Shown one piece after another: positions 15,925 to 24,317 of a stretch of 31,682 nucleotides of DNA. The stretch comes from CAYSPU01 sp964432995. GTDB lineage: Bacteria; Verrucomicrobiota; Verrucomicrobiia; Limisphaerales; JAHDYP01. Within the stretch, counting starts at the first letter, position 1, and each line of letters opens with the position of its first letter. A program made the position numbers and the translations under genes. The stretch lies in NCBI GenBank assembly GCA_964432995.1, contig CAYSPU010000030.1, positions 1 through 31,682 of the forward strand, written 5' to 3'. Below the pieces are notes generated by a model, which ran no database searches, had not been told where the DNA came from, and saw only the letters and a list, made by a program, of their open reading frames with translations.

Positions 15925-18900
15925 GCGATGTCCTTTCCCGTGGATGTCGGTTTCACCGCACCAACTTCTTCAGCCTCCAGGACTCGGATTCTCTCCTTCA
16001 ATTCCACCATGCGCAGTTCACGGCCGATAAAGAGCTTGTTCATGCGCGCCAGCTCTTCGTTTTTGAACTCCAGTTCGGCCGTCCGGTCCCTGACCCGCCG
16101 GTCGAGCTCCTGGTTGAGCTTGAGCAGCTCCGCCTCGGCTTGCTTGCGCTCTGTAATGTCCATGAACAAACCGAGAGTCCCCGTGAAACGCCCCGCAGCG
16201 TCGGACTGAGGAACCGCAGAAACCCACAGGCAGCGGATTTCGCCGTCGGGCCGGACGATCTCCATCTCGTAAGTGCTTCTCTCGCCCGCGCGACGCTTTT
16301 CCGTCTGGGCGAGAATTCGGGCATACTGCGCGTCGGTGGTGAACTCGCGCAACGTCCGACCGACCAGGTTGCCGTTCGGCACGCCAAAGATGGCCTCGCC
16401 TGCCGGGTTGGCGAAGGTGAACCGTTCCTGAAGATCCACGATTCCAAGGCCTTCGGCCTGGTGCAGAATCAGTTCCCGATAGCGCGCCTCGCTTTCCCGG
16501 AGCGCGGCGGCGGCCCGGATACGTTCCAACGCTCCGCCGCAGTGGTCAGCCAGACCTTGCAGCGTTCTTAGATCGTGCTTGGTGAAGGCGTTCGGCGTGT
16601 AGCTTTGCACCGACAAGACGCCGATGGGTTGCCCCTTCCGCCGCAGGGGGACGCACATGATGGAAGCGGACGGCCGAGCGGTATCGCCGAACGGTACGGA
16701 GTCGGTGGGTCGTTCGATGGGCGGTGCGCGCAAGATCAGTTCCGGGCCTTCGCGCAACGCACGGCGCATGCGCGGCGAGGGCTCACCGGACACCAGGGCC
16801 GACAGCACTTCGCGGCGCTGCCCCCCGACCACGTCCACGCGGAGCACCGAATCCGCCCGGTCTTCCTCAGGTGAGTAGAGGTCCAGCGCTCCACTGTCCC
16901 AATCCCAAAGCTGGTCAGCCGTGGCGAAGACGGTTCTGGCCGCTTCCACGGGGGTGCGCGCTTCGCTGAGTCCTGCCTCCAATGAAAGCAGGGCTTCCCG
17001 CGTGGCTTCGGCCTGCTTCCGCCCGGTGATGTCCATGGTCACTCCGGACATCCGCGAGGGTTGTCCGGCGGCATCACAGAATACTCGCCCCCGTGAAGCC
17101 GTCCAGCGCACCAAGCCATCGGGCCAGACCACGCGTTTTTCCACCTCATAGTCAGCTCGGGTGTCCACGGCACGCCGCAGCGCCACAGCGGTGCGCTCGC
17201 GGTCGTCCGGATGGACGGCGGCGAGGAAGCGCTCGTAGGTGATCTCCGTGTCGGGCGGCAGGCCGTAAAGGGCCTTGCAGCGCGCGGACCAGGTGACTTC
17301 TCCAGTGACGATATTCCAGTGCCAGTCGCCCAGGCGGCCGGCCTCCAGGGCGAGCTGCAGATCGGCCTCGCGCCGCCGCAGGGCTTCCTCGGCCCGCTTG
17401 CGCTCCGTGATGTCCACCACCATCGAACGGCTTTCCACGACGTGCCCCAGTTCATCCCGGACGCTGCCGACCGTCAGGCTCACCCACACTGGCCGGCCGG
17501 CCGCCGTTTGCATCTGCAGTTCCTCGTCGCGCACCACCTCCCCGGCTTGGAACCGGGCCAGCACCTGGGCGGCTTTCTCCCTCCCCTGCGGCGTGTCGGC
17601 GTAGAGCTCCTTCACCGGCCGCCCCACCAGATCCTCCACTGCGTACCCGAGCAGTTCTCCGGCGCGGCGGTTGCACCGGCGAACGATGCCATCCAGAGTG
17701 ACGCTGAAATACACGTTCGGCGCGTTCTCGTACAGGTCGCGGTAGCGTTCCTCGCTCTCCCGCAGCTCGTCTTCGGCCCGTTGGCGTTCGGTGATATCCA
17801 GGAAGGCGCCCACGATACCCGCGATCTGGTTCTCTTCGTCGCGAAAGACGTCCTTCACGTAGATCACCGGGCGCAGCGCTCCATTCTTGTCGCGCACCTT
17901 GAATTCGTAGCGCTGCAGTGCGGGATTCGCCATCAGTTCCAGATCCTTCTGGTGGTAGGTGTGCGCGTGTTCGTCGGGCCAGAGTTCGAAGACGGTTTTC
18001 CCCTTCAACTCTTCGGAGGTCAGGCCCATCACCTCGGTGAAGGCTCGGTTGCAGCCCAGATACCGGCCCTCCCGGTCCTTGTAGAACACCGGCGTGGGAA
18101 TGGCCGACAAGAGAGCCTCGTTGAACAGCACGAGCCGCTCCCGCTGCTGATGGGCCTGCCGCAGTTCCTCCTCGACCCGCTTGCGTTCGGTGATGTCGCG
18201 GACCACGGCGATCAGGTATTCCTTCTGGTCCAGCACAGTGTAGCGGACGCCAACCTCCACGGGGAAGGTGGTGCCATCCTCGCGGCGGTGCCGGCTCTCC
18301 AACGTCAGCGCACCGGCGGTCTGAAGGGCCCGCACATGTTCCGCCCATCGGGTGGAGTCCTGCATCGTGCAGTCGAAGTCGGTGACGGACCGGTGCAGGA
18401 GTTCCTCGCGCGCGTAGCCCAGAGCCCGGCAGGCCGTGTCATTTGCGTCCAGCACACGGCCGGTCGGTGGATCCACCACGAAGATGGTGTCGTTCGATTG
18501 GTTGGCCAGCTCGCGGAATAGCTGCTGACTCGCTTCGGCGCGGGCGTGAGCAAGCCGAGTGCGCAGTGCCGTGATACCATAGGCTAGGTCACTGGCAAGT
18601 TCCGTGAGGATCTCCGTCTCCCGGGCATCAAACGCGTTGGCCTCCCCAGCATAGATGCCCAAAGCGCCGAGTGCTTGGCCTTCGCTGGCCAGCGGCAGAG
18701 CGATGATCGACTGGTACCCGCGCCGAATGGCTTCCTCGCGCCACGGAGCAAAGGCGGGGTCTGTCGGGATATTCCGAGCAATACAGAGCTGCCCAGTGCG
18801 GATCGCCATGCCGCCAGGGCCTCGACCGCGCTCGGTATCCGCCCAGGTTATGCGCGCCGTTTCGAGGTACCCTGACTCGATCCCCGCGTGGGCCGCAGGG

Positions 18901-19979
18901 CGGACCGTTTTGGCCTCATCGTGTTCGGCGTAACCGACCCAGGCCATCCGATACCCGCCGACCTCGACCAGGATCCTGCAGATCTCGTTCAGCAAGCCAG
19001 CCTCCTCCGTGCTGCGGATCACGGCTTGGTTGGAATCACTGAGGATCCGGAGCGCTCGGTTCACGCGGCGCAGCTCTTCCTCCGCGCGGATGCGCTCCGT
19101 GATGTCGCGGGCAATGGTGGAAGCCCCGATGACGTCACCGGCGGCGTTCTTGATGGGCGACACCGTCAGCGACACGTGGATGTCGCGACCATCTTTTCGT
19201 CGTCGGATCGTTTCATAGTGGTCAACCGCTTGCCCTCTCTTCAATTGATCGAGGATCCGGGAGGCCTCGTCCTCGCGTTCCGGAGGTGTCAGGAACGTGA
19301 TCGAACGTCCGACGGCTTCGTGTTCCGCATAGCCGTAGATCTTCTCGGCGCCGCGGTTCCAGCTCGTGATGACGCCCTCCGTGGTCTTCCCGATGATGGC
19401 GTCGTCGGAGGACTGGACGATGGCGGCGTAGCGGCGCGCTTCCGTCAGCTGGAGGTGGCTTTCGATCTCATTCTTCAACACCAGAGCCGCGTAGCCGAAG
19501 AAGGGCTGGAGCTGGCTGCGGACCTCAGCGGCGGCCATGAGCATGCCCTCCGCCTTGAGGACGCCGACCAGTTGCTCGCCGACCAGCAGGGGCATGGCCC
19601 AGGAGGGTGCCTCCGTGGAGGCATAGGTCAACATCTTGGCCTCGTCGAAGCCCGGCGTCTCTTCCACGAATTCCCGCTGCTCGAAAGCCTGGCGGACCAG
19701 CGGGTCAGCGACGGTTCCGGACAACTCCCGATCGCCGAGGGCGTCGACACAGTGGAGCTGATCGGCGACGAGGTAGTAGAGCGCGACATGGGCCCCTCCG
19801 ATGCTCTCCGCGACGAGTCGTGGAATGGCCTCGACGGTATTCTGGAGGCCGGGGACCTCGCTGAGCCGGCACATCAGATCGCTGGAGCGCCGGAAGTGCG
19901 ACTTCTCCAGGGTGAGCTGGCGCACGCGTTCTTCGAGCTTCTCGAGTTCCTTGCGGGGGATGCTGATCACGTCTGACAT
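15921..19979 (-). CDS. Cytoplasmic GAF/PAS multi-sensor protein without a kinase domain
   Basis: 1352 aa from ATG 19979, chosen because AGAAGGA lies 9 bases upstream; an in-frame TTG at 20012 lacks one. Domain order: coiled coil (~8-30), GAF (~30-175), PAS (~185-300), GAF (~310-480), PAS (~490-610), PAS (~625-750), PAS (~755-875), PAS (~880-1000), GAF (~1005-1180), PAS (~1185-1300) and a coiled coil tail. PAS units end in the usual linker (DITERIRAEEEL, DITERKRVEEEL, DITERQRAEDEL). No transmembrane helix, HisKA, HATPase, GGDEF or output domain is present. The tail ELARMNKLFIGRELRMVELK is nearly identical to the end of the giant kinase-like protein in the same operon. It overlaps mtaC by 4 bases, so it heads the operon. 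It probably signals through coiled-coil contacts with the operon kinases (inference). Ligands are unknown. Confidence 0.88.
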   Translation of the reverse strand: MSDVISIPRKELEKLEERVRQLTLEKSHFRRSSDLMCRLSEVPGLQNTVEAIPRLVAESIGGAHVALYYLVADQLHCVDALGDRELSGTVADPLVRQAFEQREFVEETPGFDEAKMLTYASTEAPSWAMPLLVGEQLVGVLKAEGMLMAAAEVRSQLQPFFGYAALVLKNEIESHLQLTEARRYAAIVQSSDDAIIGKTTEGVITSWNRGAEKIYGYAEHEAVGRSITFLTPPEREDEASRILDQLKRGQAVDHYETIRRRKDGRDIHVSLTVSPIKNAAGDVIGASTIARDITERIRAEEELRRVNRALRILSDSNQAVIRSTEEAGLLNEICRILVEVGGYRMAWVGYAEHDEAKTVRPAAHAGIESGYLETARITWADTERGRGPGGMAIRTGQLCIARNIPTDPAFAPWREEAIRRGYQSIIALPLASEGQALGALGIYAGEANAFDARETEILTELASDLAYGITALRTRLAHARAEASQQLFRELANQSNDTIFVVDPPTGRVLDANDTACRALGYAREELLHRSVTDFDCTMQDSTRWAEHVRALQTAGALTLESRHRREDGTTFPVEVGVRYTVLDQKEYLIAVVRDITERKRVEEELRQAHQQRERLVLFNEALLSAIPTPVFYKDREGRYLGCNRAFTEVMGLTSEELKGKTVFELWPDEHAHTYHQKDLELMANPALQRYEFKVRDKNGALRPVIYVKDVFRDEENQIAGIVGAFLDITERQRAEDELRESEERYRDLYENAPNVYFSVTLDGIVRRCNRRAGELLGYAVEDLVGRPVKELYADTPQGREKAAQVLARFQAGEVVRDEELQMQTAAGRPVWVSLTVGSVRDELGHVVESRSMVVDITERKRAEEALRRREADLQLALEAGRLGDWHWNIVTGEVTWSARCKALYGLPPDTEITYERFLAAVHPDDRERTAVALRRAVDTRADYEVEKRVVWPDGLVRWTASRGRVFCDAAGQPSRMSGVTMDITGRKQAEATREALLSLEAGLSEARTPVEAARTVFATADQLWDWDSGALDLYSPEEDRADSVLRVDVVGGQRREVLSALVSGEPSPRMRRALREGPELILRAPPIERPTDSVPFGDTARPSASIMCVPLRRKGQPIGVLSVQSYTPNAFTKHDLRTLQGLADHCGGALERIRAAAALRESEARYRELILHQAEGLGIVDLQERFTFANPAGEAIFGVPNGNLVGRTLREFTTDAQYARILAQTEKRRAGERSTYEMEIVRPDGEIRCLWVSAVPQSDAAGRFTGTLGLFMDITERKQAEAELLKLNQELDRRVRDRTAELEFKNEELARMNKLFIGRELRMVELKERIRVLEAEEVGAVKPTSTGKDIA

Positions 19980-20513
19980 GGGAGCTTGTCCTTCTGCGGT
20001 TCGCGCTCGCAAGATGCGGGGTGCGAGTTCGGTCGTCCTGGCTTTCTCCTTTCACATGACGGGTGGAGGTCAGGCATCGGCGTTGGTTACTTCTCGTCGA
20101 TTTCGCACGCTCGAGGGACTCACCGACGTGGGAAGGCACCCAGCGCACAGGAGCCCGAGGCACCTGGACTCTGCCACGACTCTCGCCGTTTGAAGTCGGA
20201 TCACCCGCCCCAGCAGCCTGGGGGCCAACTCCCGCGGCGACTTGAGCGGACCGGGCATTCCATCAGAAAGATTAGCAGTGCGAAGGAGACCTGTCGAGAC
20301 ACTGTTCCCTCGGGGGAACGTCACGGCATCTGAATCACCAACCGATCACCGTTGGGGACTCTCAGCCGCCAGCGGCTCCCCCTGTCTGCTCTTGTCGCCC
20401 ATCCGGCTGCCTGCTACCATGTATCCCATGGCCACGACTGACGACGGGCATCCAGAGCGGAGCTCCGCCATAATCGCGGTCCGGGACCCTGCTGGACGAT
20501 CAGCAGACCCGCC
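19980..20513. other. Intergenic region upstream of the operon
   Basis: Between the sensor gene (leftward) and the plus-strand pseudogene I see no gene that holds up. It should contain the operon promoter on the minus strand. I found the ribosome site of the sensor but no promoter box good enough to call; a GG/GC sigma-54-like pair near 20170-20190 has the wrong spacing. A small stem (CCCCAG/CTGGGG, 20208-20223) is present, too weak to name. Confidence 0.6.
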
Positions 20514-20898
20514 ATGAAGACGAAGCTTCCGTCGCGTGGTCTCCCCGTCAGCCTGATGCTGATGGCAGTCGTTGGGTGAGGCAAGCCGAAGCCGGAATCG
20601 AGGCCGAGTGCAGGTTTCTTGTCCGCGAGCTTCATCATGCCGCTGAGTCTGCCGGCCGGAGCCGAACCGCTTGAACTGGTGCGTGTTCCCGGCAATGACT
20701 CCGTCAAGCCCTTCTTGATGAGCAAGTTCGAGATCACTCAGGGACAGTATGAAGCGGTCATCGGCCGCAAAGGAAAAGCACGCGGAAGGGGATTCCCTTG
20801 GAGAATACAGCGACGGCTACCCCGACACTTCGCCGGTAGGCGCCTTCGAGCCCAACGAACTTGGCCTATACGACCTGGGTGGTAACGTGTGGGAGTGA
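20514..20898 (+). pseudogene. Remnant of a formylglycine-generating-enzyme-like (SUMF1 / FGE-sulfatase) gene
   Basis: The ATG at 20514 opens a signal-peptide-like MKTKLPSRGLPVSLMLMAVV, then an in-frame TGA at 20577-20579 stops it. The same frame continues with LELVRVPGND...FLMSKFEITQGQYEAVIG, the typical N-terminal start of an FGE-sulfatase domain. About 40 bases later, in the +1 frame, comes SPVGAFEPNELGLYDLGGNVWE, the strongly conserved middle motif, directly followed by a stop at 20896-20898. Most of the domain (normally over 200 aa) is missing between and after these blocks. The gene therefore has a premature stop, an internal deletion with a frameshift, and a lost C-terminus. Functional relatives activate sulfatases or act as secreted lectin-like domains, and are common in Verrucomicrobiota and Planctomycetota. 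Confidence 0.85.
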
Positions 20899-20910
20899 AG
20901 AAAGGACATC

Positions 20911-21933
20911 ATGAGCGCAAGCATCCGTCGCGAGGGAACTCGAGTCTGGCTCGAGGGGGTCAAGGGTTGGTCATTCCGCGAGAAACAGAGCTCGGTGCAC
21001 GCCGCGCAGGAGGCCGCGATGCGGGCTGTCGGGGAGGACGTCACCTACGACTACCTCCTGGGTGTTTCCGGCCTCGCGTTCCGCATGCAGGTTTCCAGGG
21101 GTTCGTTCTGTCCCAGTTCGCCACATTCGTTCTGCGGCTACCGGTGCGTCGCCAGATCCCGGGAGGCGTTGCCGTGGGAGGTGCAGGTGTTCGAGACGAA
21201 GCCTGACAAGACAGAAGGCCTGTCTGCAGCCCGGCAGGCGGTGGTGCACAGTATCGAGCGGGGTGTGCCGGTCCAGTACGGAAATGAGGAGGATGGGATC
21301 ATCATCGGCTACCAGCGGATGGGGGAAGAGTGGATTTGCCTCCACCCGCTTCGTGACCGCGGACAGAAACCCTTCGTCACCGGAGAGCGTGCATGGGGGG
21401 TGGCCGTGTTCACCCATCGGAAACCAGAGATGCCGCCCCGCCGCGACCTGGCCCTCGGCGCCCTTCAGCAGGCTGTGCGGATGGCCCGCGCCGATGACGC
21501 CGATAACTACTACGTGGGATTCAGAGCGTGGGACGATTACATCCGCAGGCTCAAAGCGATGGAGACTGCCGACGACGGGACGAAGAACGAGGCCCTTCTG
21601 GGGAACGCTTGGATCTATGAGTGTCTGGCGAGCTATCGGGCTTCGGCCTCCAAGTATCTCCGGGAGATCGCCGAGGATTTTGAAGCCCCTGTCGCCGAGC
21701 GCCTGGTGCGCGCTGCGGACTTGTATGAGCGACTGTCCAACGGAGTCCTGCGCGAAGGAAGTCCAGATGCGACCAGCATTACTCCATACCCCAGAGGCCC
21801 GGATCAAGGGAAGCCCTGGACGACCGAGATACGACAGGAACAGGTGCGGCGTCTCGAGGCGGCTCTGCTGCTGGAACGGCCGGCTATCGCGGAGATTGAG
21901 GCGGCCATTTGTCAGGTCGCCGAGGGGTCGTAG
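20911..21933 (+). CDS. Conserved hypothetical protein, possibly papain-fold (BtrH N-terminal-like)
   Basis: 340 aa, with a good ribosome site (AAAGGA, 4 bases before ATG 20911). There is no signal peptide and no membrane segment. The N-terminal half (WSFREKQSSVHAAQEAAM, YDYLLGVSGLAFRMQ, a Cys-rich CPSSPHSFCGYRC, then GIIIGYQRMGEEWICLHP) resembles proteins with a papain-like BtrH/C39-type fold. The residue where a catalytic Cys would be expected seems to be Ser (SSVHAA), so it may not be a protease. The C-terminal half is helical (LALGALQQAVRMA, YLREIAEDFEAPVAERL). It starts 12 bases after the wrecked FGE-like gene, perhaps once its operon partner. The real function is not known; the family link is from memory of motifs and is tentative. 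Confidence 0.7.
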   Translation: MSASIRREGTRVWLEGVKGWSFREKQSSVHAAQEAAMRAVGEDVTYDYLLGVSGLAFRMQVSRGSFCPSSPHSFCGYRCVARSREALPWEVQVFETKPDKTEGLSAARQAVVHSIERGVPVQYGNEEDGIIIGYQRMGEEWICLHPLRDRGQKPFVTGERAWGVAVFTHRKPEMPPRRDLALGALQQAVRMARADDADNYYVGFRAWDDYIRRLKAMETADDGTKNEALLGNAWIYECLASYRASASKYLREIAEDFEAPVAERLVRAADLYERLSNGVLREGSPDATSITPYPRGPDQGKPWTTEIRQEQVRRLEAALLLERPAIAEIEAAICQVAEGS

Positions 21934-22691
21934 AGATCGCCGCCAAAGCCCGGGTCTGGGTGCGGCCGCTTCACCTGCCCGGGTCTCCCGTCTCAGTCAA
22001 GGCCGCTGGTCATTCGAATCCGCATGAATTCAGGGCGGAGCATGAATTGGGGGGTGGGAAAGGCACAAAGAACACCTGGCCCTCTCTTTCTTGCTGAAGC
22101 CCGACCCGGACCTGACCGACGGGATTGACGAGGATTATGGCAGTCAACCGATGGGCCTGCTGGAGGGCCGGGACAAGCTCCTCTACCTCACGACGTATCT
22201 GGGAGGCAGAATTGGAGGCTCGCCTTGAGCCCGTGAGGCCAGGAGGGACCGCGCGGCCTGGAATGATGGCGATGGAGTCGAGCCGTTTGATCGAATGGCG
22301 CGGGTAGACAACGAACGGCAGCGCGTGGGTGAAGTGGAGAGCCAGATTCGAGAACATTCGGCACGAGAAGACCCATTGACCGTTGGGGGAAGAGAAGCGA
22401 TGAGGCAAGGATGTGCGCAAGGTTGCCCACAGTCGACAGTCACCGCTGCGGCATTGCCGGGCGTGTCCGTTGTCGGGAATTGATCTCATCGCCTCATTGC
22501 AGGTTCATGTTCCATCCTGCATTCACGAGGCGCAGATGCGTGTGCCGGATCCGGGCCTTTGCGGTCCGTGGCGGCCTTCTGTTCATACTCCAACCGTATG
22601 GTCGCGTCTCGGAGAGGAGAGCTGCGAACAAGTGCAGAGAGCACAGAAGGCGGATAGCTCTCTCCTCTCTCCTCTCTGCTTCCATTGCGCA
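21934..22691. other. Gene-poor stretch with possible decayed sequence
   Basis: No gene with a start, ribosome site and sensible protein was found in these 758 bases. A 60-codon open stretch without a start (22046-22225, plus) has protein-like composition (DPDLTDGIDEDYGSQPMGLL) and may be a remnant, but I cannot name it. The end holds an imperfect inverted repeat and short period-7 pyrimidine repeats next to the comM stop. Confidence 0.5.
22612..22679. repeat. Imperfect inverted repeat with pyrimidine-rich period-7 tract, downstream of comM
   Basis: The arm GAGAGGAGAG (22612-22621) can pair with CTCTCCTCTC inside 22656-22669, with about 40 bases between. The right arm runs into TCTCTCC-TCTCTCC-TCTCTGC (22659-22679), a 7-base period. 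It lies 13 bases beyond the comM stop and could act in transcription termination, but it lacks a classic compact stem and T-run for that strand. Confidence 0.4.
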
Positions 22692-24218
22692 CTATCCCCA
22701 CACCTGTCGATCCAGCGACCGCAGTTGCACGGCTTCGCTGACGTGATCGGCGGTGATACGCTCGGCGCCGGCCAGGTCGGCAATCGTCCGCGCGACCTTG
22801 AGGATCCGGTCGTAGGCACGGGCGCTCAGGCTGTGATCGGCCATCGCCACGCGCAGCAGTTCGAGGATCGAATCATCGAGCGCGCAATGGGCCTTGAGAT
22901 CCCGATTGGTCATCCGGGCGTTGCAGGTGATCCGCGGCCGGCCGCGAAAGCGCTCAAGTTGGCGCTGACGGGCGGCGGTCACGCGTTCGCGGATGCACTC
23001 TGAGGGTTCGCCATGGCCAACCCCGCTGAGGTCCTGGAACTTGACGGCGGGGACTTCGACATGGAGATCGATCCGATCAAGCAACGGGCCGGAGATGCGG
23101 TTGAGGTAGTTTTGGATCTCGCGCGGGGAACAGCGGGATTCGCCCGGCATTCGGCCGTCCGGCGTGGGATTCATGGCGGCAACGAGCATGAACTCGGCGG
23201 GGAAGGTCACCGTGCCGGCCGCGCGCGAGATCGTGACGCGCCCGTCCTCGAGCGGTTGGCGCAAGGTCTCGAGAACGTTCCGCTTGAACTCGGGCAGTTC
23301 GTCCAGAAACAGCACGCCGTGGTGGGCGAGCGAGATTTCGCCCGGGGTGGGGTTGATGTTGCCGCCGAGCAACCCGGCGTCGCTGGCGGTGTGATGGGGA
23401 GCGCGAAAAGGGCGTCTCGTCACCAGCGCCTGACCGGGCGCCAGCAGGCCCATAATGCTGTGAATCTTCGTCGCCTCGAGCGCTTCCTCGAGCGTCATCG
23501 CCGGCAGAATGGACGGCAGCCGCTTCGCCAACATCGACTTGCCCGTGCCGGGCGGCCCCACCAGAAGGACGTTGTGATTGCCAGCCGCGGCGATCTCGAG
23601 CGCGCGCTTCACGGATTCCTGGCCCTTGACTTCGGCGAAGTCCGGTTCGTCCTCGCCGTCCTCCTCGAAGAGCCGATTGAGATCCACGCGCGTCGGGGCA
23701 CCGTGAAAACTGCCCTCCAGGAAAGCAACGGCCTCGCGGAGGTTGTGCATCGGGTGCACGGCGAGACCGCGCACTACCGCCGCTTCCGGCGCGTTGTCCG
23801 CGGGCACCAGCAGCCCGCGGCGCCCGTCGGCCTTCGCGCGCAAGGCGATGGGCAGCACCCCTTTCACCGGCCGCACCGCCCCCGTAAGCGCGAGTTCCCC
23901 CACCATCGCGTATTCGTCCAATGCGCCGGAGTCGCATTGATCGCTCGCCGCAAGGATCCCCACCGCAATCGGCAGATCGAAGCTCGGCCCTTCCTTCTTC
24001 ACGTCCGCCGGCGCGAGGTTGATGGTCGTGCGACCGAGCGGGAACTTGAAGCCGGAGTTGGAAATGGCGGTGCCGACGCGATCCCGGGATTCGCGGACGG
24101 CGGCATCCGGCAGGCCGACGATGACGATGACGGTATCGCCCCAGCCGGAATCCACTTCCACATCGACGGGATACGCCTCGATTCCCTGAACCGCGGCGGA
24201 ACACACCTTGGCGAACAT
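22692..24218 (-). CDS. comM: ComM/YifB family AAA+ ATPase (magnesium chelatase subunit I-like)
   Basis: 508 aa from ATG 24218 (MFAKVCSAAVQGIEAYPV, the typical family start), which is the usual length of about 500-510. It has an N-terminal ChlI/Lon-like domain (IVGLPDAAVRESRDRV, NLAPADVKKEGPSFDLP). The AAA+ core has Walker A GPPGTGKS (~220) and Walker B VLFLDELPEF (~303), plus FRAPHHTASDAGLLGG and the C-terminal lid LSARAYDRILKVARTIADL. Vibrio ComM is a hexameric helicase that drives branch migration during natural transformation; that role is from family knowledge and competence is not shown here. It is divergent from the oligopeptidase gene, with 99 bases between. The open frame upstream of the start is antisense to the peptidase and not coding. 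Confidence 0.95.
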   Translation of the reverse strand: MFAKVCSAAVQGIEAYPVDVEVDSGWGDTVIVIVGLPDAAVRESRDRVGTAISNSGFKFPLGRTTINLAPADVKKEGPSFDLPIAVGILAASDQCDSGALDEYAMVGELALTGAVRPVKGVLPIALRAKADGRRGLLVPADNAPEAAVVRGLAVHPMHNLREAVAFLEGSFHGAPTRVDLNRLFEEDGEDEPDFAEVKGQESVKRALEIAAAGNHNVLLVGPPGTGKSMLAKRLPSILPAMTLEEALEATKIHSIMGLLAPGQALVTRRPFRAPHHTASDAGLLGGNINPTPGEISLAHHGVLFLDELPEFKRNVLETLRQPLEDGRVTISRAAGTVTFPAEFMLVAAMNPTPDGRMPGESRCSPREIQNYLNRISGPLLDRIDLHVEVPAVKFQDLSGVGHGEPSECIRERVTAARQRQLERFRGRPRITCNARMTNRDLKAHCALDDSILELLRVAMADHSLSARAYDRILKVARTIADLAGAERITADHVSEAVQLRSLDRQVWG

Positions 24219-24282
24219 TCCGGAGCGATTTCTACCGCCGCACCCCGATCCGGGCAACCGGAATCTGAACACCCCTCGTCGG

Positions 24283-24310
24283 TTGACTCTGACGAAGGGC
24301 ACGGTACAAG
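24283..24310 (+). promoter_or_regulatory. Possible sigma-70-type promoter for the oligopeptidase gene (leaderless?)
   Basis: TTGACT (24283-24288) and TACAAG (24305-24310) are 16 bases apart, 5/6 and 4/6 matches to the bacterial consensus. The -10 box ends only 7 bases before ATG 24318, so transcription would begin at or next to the start codon, giving a leaderless or near-leaderless message. No Shine-Dalgarno is obvious, which fits. Chance similarity is possible. Confidence 0.35.
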
Positions 24311-24317
24311 AGTGGCC

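Larger units (their letters stand above)
1..19979 (-). other. Predicted ~20-kb operon: corrinoid methyltransferase cassette with signalling proteins
   Basis: Nine consecutive minus-strand genes read without a convincing internal terminator. Four-base ATGA overlaps join sensor/mtaC (15921-15924), DUF1638/kinase-like (11042-11045), histidine kinase/receiver (965-968) and receiver/receiver (588-591). The other gaps are 18, 13, 4 and 8 bases. This is what one polycistronic, translationally coupled message would look like. Good Shine-Dalgarno sequences (AAGGA type) precede the sensor, mtaC, mtaB and the 126-aa receiver. The operon runs off the left edge. That all the genes are co-transcribed is inferred from spacing alone. 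Confidence 0.75.

Noticed and set aside
20165..20190. Sigma-54-like promoter upstream of the operon (minus strand)
   Set aside because: The GG and GC elements are 12 rather than 10 bases apart.
22046..22225. 60-codon open stretch with protein-like composition
   Set aside because: Bounded by stops on both sides without a start, and not recognisable. Kept only as a possible remnant.
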